Source of the DNA: SAR116 cluster alpha proteobacterium HIMB100
Lineage (GTDB): Bacteria; Pseudomonadota; Alphaproteobacteria; Puniceispirillales; Puniceispirillaceae
Direction of reading: 5' to 3'
Length of the DNA: 64,000 nucleotides
Assembly: GCA_000238815.2 (NCBI GenBank)
Contig: AFXB01000010.1
Coordinates: 810,501 to 874,500 of the forward strand
Positions 9,813 to 20,198 of the stretch are shown piece by piece. The notes beneath the pieces were generated by a model. The model had not been told where the DNA came from. It saw only the letters and a program-made list of their open reading frames with translations, and did not search any database. The first letter of the stretch is position 1. Each line of letters begins with the position of its first letter. The position numbers and the translations under genes were made by a program.

Positions 9813-10672
9813 ATAAATTTGAGCTGACCGCAAAATGGCCGTTTTTCAGAAAACAGACAACAGTGCGCGATGAGGTGACTGGCCTTATTGAGACCTTCAT
9901 TGATAAAGAAGGAACCGGCTTTGACGGGCAGGAAGGCCTGCTGTTGCGCAATATGCTGGGGTTACGCGACATTACGGCTGAAGATGTGATGGTGCCGCGG
10001 GCAGATATTGTTTCAGTGGATATCACTGACGGATTTGAATCGGTGATTCGCCAGATCAGTGAAGCTGCACATAGCCGCGTGCCTGCGCATACCGGCAACA
10101 TGGACGAATTGCTGGGGATGCTCCATATCAAAGATTTGATTGCCCATGCACTTGATCCTGAACCCTCTGCACTGGACACTCTTGTTCGGCCGGTATTATT
10201 TGTTTCGCCCTCTATTCGGCTGCTTGACCTGTTACAGGAAATGCGTCTGAAACGTCTTCATCTGGCTTTGGTTGTTGATGAGTTTGGGGGCATTGACGGT
10301 TTGATCACAATCGAGGATCTGGTCGAAGAAATTGTGGGTGAGATTGAAGATGAGCATGACCAGTCTGATGCACCTCATTTTGACGTTGAACCTGATGGCA
10401 GTGTGGTGGCGGATGCCCGGCTTGAACTGAACACTCTGGAAATGCTTTACAAAATCAGCTTTGCTGGTGATGAGAGAGACGAGCTGGACACTGTTGGTGG
10501 TCTTGTAATCACAACAGCAGGTTATGTTCCTGTCCGCGGCGAGGTGATTATTCATGAAACAGGTTTGGAATTTGAAGTGCTTGATTCAGACCCGCGGCGA
10601 GTGAATATTGTGCGTATTTCGGGTTTAAACGCGCAGCGCCCTGAAGACCAGCCTGCGGGTGCGGATGCATAA
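9809..10672 (+). CDS. CBS-domain transporter-associated protein (CorC/HlyC family)
   Basis: Cytoplasmic regulator-like protein of the CorC/TlyC group, thought to affect Mg2+/Co2+ handling. Two CBS domains (about residues 60-115 and 125-180) include VMVPRADIVSVD and LVVDEFGGIDGLITIEDL, and a C-terminal CorC_HlyC domain (about 200-275) shows VGGLVITTAGYVPVRGEV. 287 residues. No membrane domain (DUF21/CNNM) is present, as expected for this short form. Starts inside the ybeY stop and runs into lnt, as in most alphaproteobacteria. Confidence 0.9.
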   Translation: MNKFELTAKWPFFRKQTTVRDEVTGLIETFIDKEGTGFDGQEGLLLRNMLGLRDITAEDVMVPRADIVSVDITDGFESVIRQISEAAHSRVPAHTGNMDELLGMLHIKDLIAHALDPEPSALDTLVRPVLFVSPSIRLLDLLQEMRLKRLHLALVVDEFGGIDGLITIEDLVEEIVGEIEDEHDQSDAPHFDVEPDGSVVADARLELNTLEMLYKISFAGDERDELDTVGGLVITTAGYVPVRGEVIIHETGLEFEVLDSDPRRVNIVRISGLNAQRPEDQPAGADA

Positions 10673-12158
10673 ATACAGCATTTGCGTTCTCAGCGGCATA
10701 GCTGCGAGCCTGTCTCTGCCACCGGTTGGGTTGGTTCCTGCGCTGGTGTTATTTGCGCTTCCCTTTTATTTCTCTGTCACAGCCTCATCCGCCCGTCAGG
10801 CGATGCTTTATGGCGGTTTGTCTGCCTGGGGCTGGTTTATGGCGTCTGTTTATTGGGTCGGATCATCCTTATTTGTGGCTGGTGGAGTTCAGCTGCTGTT
10901 ATTGCCAGTTGTGTGCCTGTTATTTCCACTGTTTCTGGCTCTGTTTTGGGCTGCAGGCACAGGGCTGGTTTTCATTGGCTTATCCAGTACATCTGCGCGC
11001 TTGTTTGGTCTGATCGCCGGGCTTGGCTGTGCCGATTACCTGCGGTCAGTTTTATTCACCGGGTTTCCGTGGAATGTGACTGGGCATGCGTTTTTGGGTT
11101 GGTTACCGCTGGCACAAGGTGCATCTATTGTCGGCCAAAACGGCCTGAATTTTTTAGCGTTATCTGTGGTTGTCGCTCTTGTCTTTGCGGTGCGGCGGCA
11201 AATTCGCCTGACAGGCCTCTGCCTTCTGCCGGTTTTGGTTGTTTCGGGTTTGTCTGTACAGATGATTGCGTCTATGCCTGCTGTGGACAGCATTCAGGGC
11301 GAAGGCGCTCTGGTCAGGCTGATTCAGCCAAACATTCCGCAGAAAGATAAATGGGACAGGGATAAGCGCGGGACGCACCTGCAGCAGATGATCTCTCTGG
11401 CTACAAGTGACGATGAGCCTGCTGTTCTGACGGTTCTGCCAGAAGCAGCCTTAGCCAGCGTGTGGCCACGTGAACCTGATCTGGTAAAAAATATGGCTGC
11501 GCTGGTCGCCGGGCCGTCAGGGATGATGGCAACAGGAATGTTGCGCCGGAATGAAAATGGTGAGCTATTCAATTCTGTCTTATTTGTGGATGCGGCTGGC
11601 CAGCTTCACCATATCTATGACAAACAGCATCTGGTGCCATTTGGTGAATATGTGCCTTTCAGGGGTGTGCCCTTTATTGATGTCATTGCCGGAAAGACAG
11701 ATATCAAAGCAGGGGATGAAGCGCTGGTTTTTGACCTGCCAAATTTGGGAAAAATCAGGATTTTAATTTGTTATGAAGTGATTTTTCCTGATTTTATAGC
11801 TTCTGATCAGAACCGCCCTGATTTGATCCTCACCCTCAGTAATGATGCCTGGTTTGGCGAAACCGCAGGCCCGCACCAGCATTTTGCGCAAGCCCGCATG
11901 CGGGCTATTGAAGAAGGTCTGCCTGTCATCCGGGTGGCAAATACCGGCATTTCCGGTGTGATCGACAGTTACGGGCGTGTTCTTGTCAGCTCAGAACTCG
12001 GCGCGGCACAGGCAATCGACAGTATTGTTCCCTCCTCAACTCACAACACCATTTATGCCCAGATGCGCCTGGCGGCCCCGCTTGGCCTTCTGTTTAGCTA
12101 TCTTCTGATCTGTTTCTGGCTTGAAATTTATGCACAAAGGCGTAATAAAAACCAATAA
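10665..12158 (+). CDS. lnt: Apolipoprotein N-acyltransferase
   Basis: Inner-membrane enzyme that adds the third acyl chain to lipoproteins. N-terminal half has about six membrane helices; the CN-hydrolase (nitrilase-like) domain covers about residues 225-460; one more helix is at the C-terminus. Catalytic triad residues are visible: Glu in [12 protein letters not shown], Lys in [15 protein letters not shown] and Cys in [14 protein letters not shown] at 10665 (497 residues); GTG at 10659 also in frame. Overlaps the 3' end of the CorC-type gene. Often an XRE regulator gene follows in this class; here metK follows after 35 bases. Confidence 0.96.
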   Translation: MHKYSICVLSGIAASLSLPPVGLVPALVLFALPFYFSVTASSARQAMLYGGLSAWGWFMASVYWVGSSLFVAGGVQLLLLPVVCLLFPLFLALFWAAGTGLVFIGLSSTSARLFGLIAGLGCADYLRSVLFTGFPWNVTGHAFLGWLPLAQGASIVGQNGLNFLALSVVVALVFAVRRQIRLTGLCLLPVLVVSGLSVQMIASMPAVDSIQGEGALVRLIQPNIPQKDKWDRDKRGTHLQQMISLATSDDEPAVLTVLPEAALASVWPREPDLVKNMAALVAGPSGMMATGMLRRNENGELFNSVLFVDAAGQLHHIYDKQHLVPFGEYVPFRGVPFIDVIAGKTDIKAGDEALVFDLPNLGKIRILICYEVIFPDFIASDQNRPDLILTLSNDAWFGETAGPHQHFAQARMRAIEEGLPVIRVANTGISGVIDSYGRVLVSSELGAAQAIDSIVPSSTHNTIYAQMRLAAPLGLLFSYLLICFWLEIYAQRRNKNQ

Positions 12159-12193
12159 CGGTCCAAGTTGATAGACGAAATAAGGGAAGATTA

Positions 12194-13378
12194 ATGGCAT
12201 ATTTATTTACTTCTGAATCGGTCTCAGAAGGCCATCCAGATAAGGTTTGTGACCGTGTTTCAGATACGGTCCTCGATCTGTTTCTCAGCTATGAGCCTGA
12301 AGCACGGGTTGCTTGCGAGACGCTGGCAACAACAAACCGTGTGGTCCTGGCCGGTGAGGTGCGCGCCTCAGAAGCCAATCTTGACAAGATTCTTGCTGAG
12401 ATTGAAGGCCGTGTGCGGGCGGCAATTCAGGATATCGGCTATGAGCAGGACAAATTTCATTATGCACATTTCGAGTTCCAGAATTATTTGCATGAACAGT
12501 CAGCACATATTGCACAAGGCGTTGATGCCAGCTCTAATAAAGATGAAGGAGCAGGTGATCAGGGGTTAATGTTTGGTTATGCCTGCCGCGAAACTGATGA
12601 GCTGATGCCAGCTCCGATTCATTACGCTCATAAAATTTTGAAACAGCTGGCGGATCTGCGCAAGGCTGATACAGAAAGCATTCTGGGACCTGATGCGAAA
12701 AGCCAGGTGACATTACGCTATGATGATGATGGCTCCATTTTGGGGGTGGATAAGCTTGTTGTGTCAACCCAGCATAAACCAGATGTGTCCATCCGCGATA
12801 TTCGTGAACTGATCACCCCTGTTGTTGCTGATATTCTGCCGAAAGGCTGGATGGTCGGTGAAGAAGATTTTCTGATCAATCCGACAGGCATTTTTGAAAT
12901 TGGTGGTCCGGATGGTGATGCGGGCCTGACGGGTCGCAAAATCATTGTTGATACCTATGGTGGAGCAGCCCCGCATGGCGGCGGCGCGTTTTCTGGCAAA
13001 GACCCGACGAAGGTCGACAGGTCCGCAGCCTATGCCGCACGGTATTTGGCCAAAAACATTGTGGCAGCTGAACTGGCTGAAAGATGCACCATCCAGATCG
13101 CTTACGCTATTGGCGTTGCTGCGCCTGTTTCGGTTTATGTCAATACTTATGGAACAGGCAAAATCGACGACAGCAAATTAGCGCAAATTTTGACAGAAGG
13201 AGAGATGATGAGCCTGACCCCACGTGGCATCCGTGAACATCTGGGCCTGAATCAGCCAATTTATGTGCCGAGTTCAGCCTATGGTCATTTCGGCCGCACC
13301 GCTGGTGAAGCCGGCCCGGGAACATTCAGCTGGGAGGCACGGGATTTGGTGGATGTGTTGCGCGCGGCCGCGGGATGA
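12194..13378 (+). CDS. metK: S-adenosylmethionine synthetase
   Basis: Makes SAM from methionine and ATP. The family start [16 protein letters not shown], the ATP-binding hexapeptide GAGDQG, and the P-loop-like [19 protein letters not shown] are all present. 394 residues. Ribosome site AAGGGAAG at 12182-12189. Only 35 bases separate it from lnt, leaving no room for a SAM riboswitch in this gap. SAM made here serves TrmB, MiaB and UbiE encoded nearby, but that is a general rather than specific link. Confidence 0.98.
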   Translation: MAYLFTSESVSEGHPDKVCDRVSDTVLDLFLSYEPEARVACETLATTNRVVLAGEVRASEANLDKILAEIEGRVRAAIQDIGYEQDKFHYAHFEFQNYLHEQSAHIAQGVDASSNKDEGAGDQGLMFGYACRETDELMPAPIHYAHKILKQLADLRKADTESILGPDAKSQVTLRYDDDGSILGVDKLVVSTQHKPDVSIRDIRELITPVVADILPKGWMVGEEDFLINPTGIFEIGGPDGDAGLTGRKIIVDTYGGAAPHGGGAFSGKDPTKVDRSAAYAARYLAKNIVAAELAERCTIQIAYAIGVAAPVSVYVNTYGTGKIDDSKLAQILTEGEMMSLTPRGIREHLGLNQPIYVPSSAYGHFGRTAGEAGPGTFSWEARDLVDVLRAAAG

Positions 13379-13419
13379 TCGGCTACTTTACTCAATAGCT
13401 GGATGAAGGTGAATAAGCT

Positions 13420-14121
13420 GTGAGCAGTGAAGCGCAAACCCTTCGTTTTTATGGACGGCGTAAAGGCCGTCCTCTCAGTCAGACGATGCAGCGCCGTTTG
13501 GACGAGCTGTTACCACGGTTTGAGATGACAGCTGGTCCGCATACAAAAACCAGCTTGTCAGAGCTGTTTTTAGCTGAAGATGCCGGCCCGCTAACAGAAT
13601 TTTGTCTTGAAATTGGATTCGGAGGCGGAGAACATTTGTCTGCACTTGCGCGAGCGAATCCGCAAATGGGCTTTATTGGGGCGGAACCCTTTGTGAATGG
13701 TGTTGTCAGCTTATTGCGGCATATCGACGAACAACAGCTGGAGAATATCAGAATTTGGCCTGATGATGTCCGGCTGATGCTGAGCGGTCTGCCGCCGGGT
13801 TGCCTGAGTTATGTTTATGTGATGTTTCCAGACCCATGGCCAAAGACCCGTCATGTCGGGCGACGGATTTTAAATCCTGAGATGCTGGACAGGCTGGCTG
13901 AATGTTTAAAGCCGGGCGGACGATTGCGGTTTGCAAGCGATCATCCGGTGGCAAAATCATGGTTACTTGCAGAGGCAATCCGTCATTCCGCATTTAGCTG
14001 GACAGCCCAAACAGCACAAGATTGGCGTGAACGCCCTGCTGACTGGCCCCAGACGCGTTACATGTCCAAAGGTGTACGTGAAGGGCGCGCGTCTAGCTGG
14101 TTTGACTTCATCCGCAGCTAA
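13420..14121 (+). CDS. trmB: tRNA (guanine-N7-)-methyltransferase
   Basis: SAM-dependent enzyme that makes m7G46 in tRNA variable loops. SAM motif LEIGFGGGEHL near residue 66, then FIGAEPFVNGVVSLL, and the family hallmark MFPDPWPKTRHVGRRILN near residue 136-153. 233 residues. GTG start preceded by GAAGGTGA (13405-13412). Follows metK as in most alphaproteobacteria, and is closed by an intrinsic terminator at 14194-14218. Confidence 0.96.
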   Translation: MSSEAQTLRFYGRRKGRPLSQTMQRRLDELLPRFEMTAGPHTKTSLSELFLAEDAGPLTEFCLEIGFGGGEHLSALARANPQMGFIGAEPFVNGVVSLLRHIDEQQLENIRIWPDDVRLMLSGLPPGCLSYVYVMFPDPWPKTRHVGRRILNPEMLDRLAECLKPGGRLRFASDHPVAKSWLLAEAIRHSAFSWTAQTAQDWRERPADWPQTRYMSKGVREGRASSWFDFIRS

Positions 14122-14193
14122 CCAGCAGACAAGACTTGCCTTTTGGCAGGTTTCAGTCTATATATCACAGCAACAAAGACCGAATCATAATCC

Positions 14194-14218
14194 GGTAGGC
14201 CAAAAGCCTGCCTTTTTT
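14194..14218 (+). terminator. Rho-independent terminator after trmB
   Basis: GGTAGGC / GCCTGCC stem of 7 pairs (one T-G), loop CAAAA, followed by TTTTTT at 14213-14218. It separates the metK-trmB unit from the rimP-nusA operon. Confidence 0.75.
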
Positions 14219-14265
14219 ATTGCGCGGGTTTTGGTAGTGAATAGTATGGATGATTGATATCGCAG

Positions 14266-14799
14266 ATGAGCACGCAAAAATTTGAAAAATTGATTGTGCC
14301 AGCCCTGGCGACCCTGGGCTTTGATTGTGTGCGGATCCGGTTTTCCGGAGGAGCTGGGCGTTCAGACAGAGCAGCATTACAGATTATGGCTGAACCGTTT
14401 GAAGACAGAGAAATGACGGTCGAGGATTGTGCAGAAATCAGCCGCCATCTGGCTGCTGTGCTGGATGTTGAAGATCCGATTGAACAAGCCTACACGCTTG
14501 AGGTGAGCTCGCCCGGTATTGATCGTCCCCTTACCCGTGAGGCCGATTTTAATCGGTTTGCTGGTGAGCAAGTCAAAGTAACATTGCTGCACATGTTGGA
14601 AGGCCAGAAGCGGTTCAAAGGCCGTCTGACCGGAATGGATGATCAAGGGACCATTTCGATTGAAACCGGCGTTGGACGAGTCAGCTTTGGCTTTGCAGAT
14701 ATTGACACAGCGAAATTGGATCCAACCGAATTTTACTCAACATTAAAACAACCTGCCCGCCGCACAGAGCCGGGCAAATCAAACCCAGACATGAAATAG
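14266..14799 (+). CDS. rimP: Ribosome maturation factor RimP
   Basis: Assembly factor for the 30S subunit. N-terminal domain with VEDCAEISRHLAAVLDVEDPI and EVSSPGIDRPL (about residues 50-92), C-terminal SH3-like domain with KRFKGRLTGMDDQGTISIE. 177 residues from the ATG at 14266; a TTG at 14254 is the alternative. First gene of the rimP-nusA-ylxR-infB-rbfA-truB-rpsO-pnp block. Confidence 0.95.
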   Translation: MSTQKFEKLIVPALATLGFDCVRIRFSGGAGRSDRAALQIMAEPFEDREMTVEDCAEISRHLAAVLDVEDPIEQAYTLEVSSPGIDRPLTREADFNRFAGEQVKVTLLHMLEGQKRFKGRLTGMDDQGTISIETGVGRVSFGFADIDTAKLDPTEFYSTLKQPARRTEPGKSNPDMK

Positions 14800-14856
14800 T
14801 CTGACACCAAACCGACAGTGTCTTTAAAAAACAGCTGAAAGAAGAGGCAGAACCCC

Positions 14857-16416
14857 ATGGATACATCCTCAATTCCCGGACTTGAATTGATGCAAATCGC
14901 TGATGTTGTTGCGCGTGAAAAATCTATCGAGCGCGAAGAAGTTATTGTTGCGATGGAAGAAGCCATCCAAAAAGCGGGGCGGTCCAAATATGGAAATGAT
15001 CGCGATATCCGCGCGATGATTGACCGGAAAAGCGGGTCTATTCAGCTTGAACGATGGACAGAAGTTGTTGACGAAGTTGAAGATGACTCAACACAGATGA
15101 GCGTGGCTGAGGGCGAAAAGCATGGTCTGGCTGTTGGCGAATTTTTGCGTCAGCCTTTGCCTCCGATTGAGTTTGGCAGAATTGCTGCACAGACAGCCAA
15201 ACAGGTGATTTCTCAGAAAGTGCGCGAAGCTGAACGGGCCCGCCAGTATCTGGAATATAAAGATCGTGTTGGTGAAATTGTCCTGGGTACAGTCAAGCGG
15301 GCAGAAAGCTACTCTATCACTGTTGATTTAGGCCGTGCCGAAGGTGTTATTCGCCGCGAAGAGATGATCCCGCGCGAAAATCTGAATCAGGGCGATCGGG
15401 TGCGCGCCTATATTGTTGATGTTCGTGAGGAGGTTCGTGGCCCACAAATTTTCCTGTCCCGCGCTGCGAATGAATTTATGGCTAAGCTGTTCACACAGGA
15501 AGTTCCGGAGATTTATGACGGGATTATTGAAATTAAAGCAGTTGCCAGAGAACCAGGCAGTCGCGCAAAGATTTCTGTTTTGTCTCGTGATACCTCAATT
15601 GATCCGGTTGGCGCCTGTGTCGGCCTGAGAGGAAGCCGCGTTCAGGCAGTGGTCAGTGAGCTGCAGGGCGAAAAGATCGAGATTATTCCGTTTTCTGAAG
15701 ATCCGGTGACCTTTATTGTCAATGCGCTGGCGCCAGCTGAAGTGGCGAAAGTTGTGGTTGATGAAGTTGCTGGCCGGGTCGAGGTTGTGGTCCCTGATGA
15801 TCAGCTGAGCCTGGCGATTGGCCGCCGTGGTCAGAATGTGCGCCTGGCTTCTCAACTGACAGGTTGGTACATCGATATTTTGACAGAGGCTGAAGAATCT
15901 GAGCGTCGTCAAGAAGAGTTTAAGACCCGTTCAACACGCTTTATTGAAGCGTTGAATATCGATGACGTGATTGCTCATCTTCTGGTTGCTGAAGGGTTCG
16001 TGACTGTTGATGATATTGCTGCAACACCGGTAAGTGATCTGGCCCTGATTCAAGGGTTTGACGAAGATATCGCTGCTGAACTGCAAAACCGTGCGCTGGA
16101 ATATGTGGAAGCGGAAACCAGCCGTATCACCGCCGCTTTAGCAGAGATGAAGGTAAAAGATGATCTCAAAGAGGTGGAGTATCTGTCTCTGGGCATGATT
16201 CTGACATTGGCTGAAAATAATGTCTTAAGCTTGGATGATCTGGCTGAGCTTGACAGTGAAGAGCTGGTCGAATTGCTTGGTGAGCATGGCATTGATGATG
16301 AAGCTGTGGCAGGTGATATCATTATGGCGGCCCGGGCACATTGGTTTGCTGATGAAGACGCTGAGGCAGCAGAAGAGGCTGACACAGAGATGTCTTCTGA
16401 TACGGCGGATAGCTGA
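14857..16416 (+). CDS. nusA: Transcription termination/antitermination factor NusA
   Basis: Binds RNA polymerase and RNA to control pausing, termination and antitermination. N-terminal NusA_N domain (1-125), S1 domain (about 135-200, GEIVLGTVKRAE), two KH domains (about 230-350, with VGACVGLRGSRVQAV and LAIGRRGQNVRLA), and C-terminal helix-hairpin-helix acidic repeats (about 370-495). 519 residues with a very acidic tail. AAGAGG lies upstream of the ATG. Confidence 0.97.
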   Translation: MDTSSIPGLELMQIADVVAREKSIEREEVIVAMEEAIQKAGRSKYGNDRDIRAMIDRKSGSIQLERWTEVVDEVEDDSTQMSVAEGEKHGLAVGEFLRQPLPPIEFGRIAAQTAKQVISQKVREAERARQYLEYKDRVGEIVLGTVKRAESYSITVDLGRAEGVIRREEMIPRENLNQGDRVRAYIVDVREEVRGPQIFLSRAANEFMAKLFTQEVPEIYDGIIEIKAVAREPGSRAKISVLSRDTSIDPVGACVGLRGSRVQAVVSELQGEKIEIIPFSEDPVTFIVNALAPAEVAKVVVDEVAGRVEVVVPDDQLSLAIGRRGQNVRLASQLTGWYIDILTEAEESERRQEEFKTRSTRFIEALNIDDVIAHLLVAEGFVTVDDIAATPVSDLALIQGFDEDIAAELQNRALEYVEAETSRITAALAEMKVKDDLKEVEYLSLGMILTLAENNVLSLDDLAELDSEELVELLGEHGIDDEAVAGDIIMAARAHWFADEDAEAAEEADTEMSSDTADS

Positions 16417-16444
16417 GCGATGAGGTCAGCAGATAGGCTTTCCC

Positions 16445-17083
16445 ATGGTGACACCGCACAGCCCATCAGATCAGCAACATGACCAGACCAGCAGCTCTGC
16501 GCCGCAACGCAAATGTGTTGTCACTGGCAAGACAGCAGACAAAGCAGAGCTAATCCGCTTCGTGGCATCGCCAGATGGCCATTTGGTTGCTGATCTGAAT
16601 GAAAAGCTGGGAGGACGGGGCGCTTGGGTCAGGGCTGATCGGAACTGTCTGACACAGGCCTTGTCTGGCAATAAATTTGGCCGCCATCTGAAACAGAAGC
16701 TGGTGGTTAATGACGGGTTTCTTGATCATTTGGAACGTCGCCTCGGCGATCAGGTGATTGCCCGGCTGTCAATGATGCGCAAAGCAGGCTCGCTGGTTGC
16801 TGGCGGCGGTAAATTACGCAGCGCATCCTATCAGCTAGCGGGTATGTTGATCGCAGATGATGCCAGCCCGCGTGAAGCCCGTCAGTTGATCAGCCTGTGT
16901 CAGCCAGACTGGGTGGAAACAGATATTCCGGCTGTATGGTTGGGTCAGGTCGCGGGCAGCACTTCGGTGGCCTATGCCGGGGTCATCCAGGTCGCAGCAG
17001 GTTCACAACGGCGTCTTGAATCGCTTCTGAAAGCAGATCTGACACGCTGGCGTGGGGTAGCAAATGCTGAAAACTCAACATAG
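16445..17083 (+). CDS. YlxR-L7Ae fusion RNA-binding protein
   Basis: Two domains: a YlxR (DUF448) domain at residues 20-100 with RKCVVTGKTADKAELIRFV and GGRGAWVRADR, and a second part (about 105-200) that resembles the ribosomal L7Ae/YlxQ fold (MMRKAGSLVAGGGKL). In Firmicutes these are separate genes, ylxR and ylxQ, in the same nusA-infB interval; the fused form is common in alphaproteobacteria. Role probably RNA or RNase P/ribosome related, inferred from the family. Confidence 0.88.
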   Translation: MVTPHSPSDQQHDQTSSSAPQRKCVVTGKTADKAELIRFVASPDGHLVADLNEKLGGRGAWVRADRNCLTQALSGNKFGRHLKQKLVVNDGFLDHLERRLGDQVIARLSMMRKAGSLVAGGGKLRSASYQLAGMLIADDASPREARQLISLCQPDWVETDIPAVWLGQVAGSTSVAYAGVIQVAAGSQRRLESLLKADLTRWRGVANAENST

Positions 17084-17143
17084 TTACCGGGGAATGCTTG
17101 TCATACAGGGGTAAGCAGGTGTATTACCTAGCACACAGATAGC

Positions 17144-17178
17144 CATATCGGCGTTCATCTATGGTTTTGGCCGATATG
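17144..17178 (+). repeat. Inverted repeat in the infB leader
   Basis: CATATCGGC (17144-17152) and GCCGATATG (17170-17178), a perfect 9-base inverted repeat with a 17-base loop, ending just before the ribosome site GGGAAAGG (17182-17189) of infB. No T-run. Possible mRNA structure controlling infB translation. Confidence 0.6.
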
Positions 17179-17195
17179 TCTGGGAAAGGTTTTTT

Positions 17196-19745
17196 ATGAG
17201 CGAAGAAAACAGTAAACCGAAGAAATTAAGTTTGTCAGGAAGCGGCAAGCTTACCCTCGGTGGGGGTGCCCTTGATCAGACCGCTCTTCGTGGCGGAAAT
17301 GTGGGGACAGGCCGGGCTAAAAATGTTCAGGTTGAAGTCAGACGCAAACGTGTTCTGAACCCTGCGTTACGCACACCTTCTGCTGCTCAGCCTGCTGCTC
17401 CGGCACCATCTGAAGACACTGTTGAAACACCGGCAGCACCTGCACCAAAGCCCGATGATCGTCTGACGGCGGCTGAGCGGGCAAACCGGATGAAGGTTCT
17501 GCAAGAGGGCCTGTCCAAAACGCAAGCTGCTCAAGAAGAGGTCAGCCAGCCTGAGCCGCCAGCAGAAGAAGCCGCGCCGGGAGAGGTTCTTGACCCACGC
17601 GAAGCCCGTCGGCGCGCCGAGATGGCTGAGCTTGAAGAAATTGAAAAACAGGCTGCGGCTGTTCGCCAGACAGAGATGGAAAAGCTGGCTGCTGAAAATG
17701 CGCAGCGGCAAGCGAAAAGCCGGGCCAAAGAACAAGATATCAATGCAACAGCGCCTCTGCCTGTGCGTGAAGACGCGCCGGTGCGTAATCGCCGCCGGCC
17801 TGAAGAAGCAGAAGCACCGCGCAGACCAGCTGGCCAGCGTCGTGGCGAGGGTGACAGACGCCGTACAGGTAAAATGACAATCTCTCAGGCCTTGTCTGAT
17901 GGCGATTCACGTCAACGCTCGCTGGCCTCTGTTCGTCGTCAGCGGGAAAAAGCCCGGATGCGTGAATCACAGCCGCAGGTCAAGCAGGTCCGTGATGTGG
18001 TGATTCCCGATACCATCACCGTTCAGGAACTGGCCAACAGAATGGCGGAAAGGGCGGCTGATGTGGTCAAAGAGTTAATGAAGCAAGGCATTATGGCTAC
18101 GGTTACGCAGACCATTGATGCCGAAACAGCTGAACTGGTCACGTTGGAATTCGGACATCGGGTTCAGCGTGTGTCTGAATCAGATATTGAAGATGGTCTG
18201 TCTGGGGCACCTGATGCTGACGGTGATTTGAAGCCGCGTCCGCCGGTTGTCACTGTTATGGGCCATGTTGATCATGGCAAGACCAGCTTGCTTGACGCGA
18301 TCCGTGCGACAGATGTAGCGGCTGGTGAATCAGGTGGTATTACCCAGCATATCGGTGCCTATCAGATCGAAACCAAAGCCGGAAATCTGATCACATTTAT
18401 CGATACACCTGGCCACGAAGCATTCACTGAGATGCGTTCACGCGGGGCAACCACAACAGATATTGTGGTTCTGGTTGTTGCTGCTGATGATTCTGTCAAA
18501 GCGCAGACCGTTGAAGCGATTAATCACGCCAAAGCAGCAGATTGTCCGATAATTGTTGCCGTCAACAAATGTGACAAGCCTGATGCTGATCCGCTCCGGG
18601 TTCGAAATGATTTGCTTCAATATGAGCTTGTTACTGAAGATTATGGCGGGGAAATTTTATGTGTTGATGTATCAGCGCATACAGGTTCAGGTCTGGATAA
18701 GCTTGAAGAAGCCATGATGCTGCAAGCTGAATTGCTTGAGCTGAAGGCCAACCCGGACAGGGCAGCCGAAGGAACAGTGGTTGAAGCAAAGGTTGAACGT
18801 GGCCGCGGTTCAGTTGCAACTGTCCTTGTTCAGCGCGGAACATTACAGGTTGGTGATATTTTTGTCAGTGGCGCTGAATCTGGTCGTGTGCGGGCTTTGT
18901 TGAATGACAAAGGTAAGCAGCTGAAGCAGGCACTGCCTGGTCAGCCAGTTGAGGTTTTAGGCCTGAATGGCACGCCGATGGCAGGTGATCTGTTTTCTGT
19001 GGTGGAAAGCGAATCACGGGCCCGGGAAATCGCTGAATATCGCAAACGCCGGATTCGCGATAAAGAAGCCGCTGTATCTGCACGCGGGTCTGTCGAACAA
19101 ATGCTCACCGCCATTGCTGCTGGTGAAGCAGAAGAGCTGCCCATTGTTATTAAAACAGATGTGCATGGCTCACTGGAAGCCATTCGTAATGCTCTCGAAA
19201 AACTTGGCACAGAGCAGGTCAAGGCCAGAATTTTGACTGGCGGTGTGGGTGCGCTCTCAGAATCAGATATCTCTCTGGCAGCTGCGTCAAATGCCATGGT
19301 GATCGGCTTTAATGTGCGGGCGATACCACAAGCCCGCGATTTGGCGAAACGTGATAATGTCGAAATTCGCTACCACTCCATTATTTATGAGCTGATTGAT
19401 GAAGTAAAAGCGGCGATGGGCGGCTTGCTCAGACCGGATAGTCAGGAAAACTTCATCGGCTATGCTGAAATCCGTCAGGTCTTCTCTGTTTCCAAATCTG
19501 GCAAAGTTGCCGGCTGTATGGTTACAGAAGGGATCATCAAGCGGGGCTGTAAAGTCAGACTGCTTCGCGATAATGTCGTGATTCATGAAGGATCATTGAA
19601 AACGCTCCGCCGGTTTAAAGACGAGGTCAAAGAAGTCCGCGAATCCATGGAGTGCGGTATGGCCTTTGAAAATTATTCCGATATTCAGGAAGGCGATATG
19701 ATCGAATGTTTCGAAATCAAAGAAGTCGCCCGGACCTTAGATTAA
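17196..19745 (+). CDS. infB: Translation initiation factor IF-2
   Basis: GTPase that places initiator tRNA on the 30S subunit. N-terminal IF2 region rich in Ala, Glu, Arg (residues 1-270) with basic and acidic low-complexity parts, IF2_N-like segment (about 270-325), then the GTPase with G1 GHVDHGKT near 355-362, G3 DTPGHE near 402, G4 NKCD near 457, followed by beta-barrel domains and the C-terminal IF-2C domain. 849 residues. Ribosome site GGGAAAGG spaced 6 bases from ATG. Confidence 0.98.
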   Translation: MSEENSKPKKLSLSGSGKLTLGGGALDQTALRGGNVGTGRAKNVQVEVRRKRVLNPALRTPSAAQPAAPAPSEDTVETPAAPAPKPDDRLTAAERANRMKVLQEGLSKTQAAQEEVSQPEPPAEEAAPGEVLDPREARRRAEMAELEEIEKQAAAVRQTEMEKLAAENAQRQAKSRAKEQDINATAPLPVREDAPVRNRRRPEEAEAPRRPAGQRRGEGDRRRTGKMTISQALSDGDSRQRSLASVRRQREKARMRESQPQVKQVRDVVIPDTITVQELANRMAERAADVVKELMKQGIMATVTQTIDAETAELVTLEFGHRVQRVSESDIEDGLSGAPDADGDLKPRPPVVTVMGHVDHGKTSLLDAIRATDVAAGESGGITQHIGAYQIETKAGNLITFIDTPGHEAFTEMRSRGATTTDIVVLVVAADDSVKAQTVEAINHAKAADCPIIVAVNKCDKPDADPLRVRNDLLQYELVTEDYGGEILCVDVSAHTGSGLDKLEEAMMLQAELLELKANPDRAAEGTVVEAKVERGRGSVATVLVQRGTLQVGDIFVSGAESGRVRALLNDKGKQLKQALPGQPVEVLGLNGTPMAGDLFSVVESESRAREIAEYRKRRIRDKEAAVSARGSVEQMLTAIAAGEAEELPIVIKTDVHGSLEAIRNALEKLGTEQVKARILTGGVGALSESDISLAAASNAMVIGFNVRAIPQARDLAKRDNVEIRYHSIIYELIDEVKAAMGGLLRPDSQENFIGYAEIRQVFSVSKSGKVAGCMVTEGIIKRGCKVRLLRDNVVIHEGSLKTLRRFKDEVKEVRESMECGMAFENYSDIQEGDMIECFEIKEVARTLD

Positions 19746-19752
19746 CATTTCA

Positions 19753-19777
19753 GACACAGTCTCGAAAAGACTGTGTC
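19753..19777 (+). repeat. Perfect 10-bp hairpin between infB and rbfA
   Basis: GACACAGTCT (19753-19762), loop CGAAA, AGACTGTGTC (19768-19777). The stem is perfect but is followed by AGCTGCTCATG rather than a T-run, so it is not a standard intrinsic terminator. It may be an RNase III site, an mRNA stabiliser or an attenuator within the operon. Confidence 0.65.
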
Positions 19778-19798
19778 AGCTGCTCATGAGACGAAATC

Positions 19799-20182
19799 AT
19801 GCCGCGTAAGTCCAAAACAGCAACAGCCGGACCAAGCCAGCGACAATTGAGGGTGGGTGAGGATCTGCGTCATCACCTCTCTTCGATATTGATGCGCCAG
19901 GAAACGCATATTCCAGAATTGGACACTGTCCCCATCACGGTATCAGAAGTGTCTGTTAGTCCTGACTTGTCCAACGCACGTGTCTATGTGATGACCTTGG
20001 GCGGGGTGGATATTGAAAAAGTTCTGCCTGTTCTGAATCAGACAGCCCCCCTGCTCAGACATCATCTGGCCAGCAGAGTCCATCTTCGCCGACTGCCGGT
20101 ATTGAAGTTTGTTGCTGATGAGAGTTATGAGACCGCTGACAAAATGGCGCGTCTGTTCTCATCTATTCAGACGGATCAGTGA
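19799..20182 (+). CDS. rbfA: Ribosome-binding factor A
   Basis: 30S assembly and cold-adaptation factor with a KH-like fold. RQLRVGEDLRHHLSSILMR at the N-terminus and VSPDLSNARVYVM in the centre match the family. 127 residues. Lies 53 bases after infB, across a strong hairpin; the truB start is 17 bases after its stop. Confidence 0.95.
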   Translation: MPRKSKTATAGPSQRQLRVGEDLRHHLSSILMRQETHIPELDTVPITVSEVSVSPDLSNARVYVMTLGGVDIEKVLPVLNQTAPLLRHHLASRVHLRRLPVLKFVADESYETADKMARLFSSIQTDQ

Positions 20183-20198
20183 TGGGCCAGCGGGCATT

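Noticed and set aside
12159-12193. SAM riboswitch before metK
   Set aside because: Only 35 bases separate lnt and metK, too short for any SAM riboswitch, and no hairpin is seen.
16050-16466. Minus-strand open frame opposite the nusA 3' end
   Set aside because: Ser/Ala-rich shadow of the acidic NusA tail; no start signal and no similarity.
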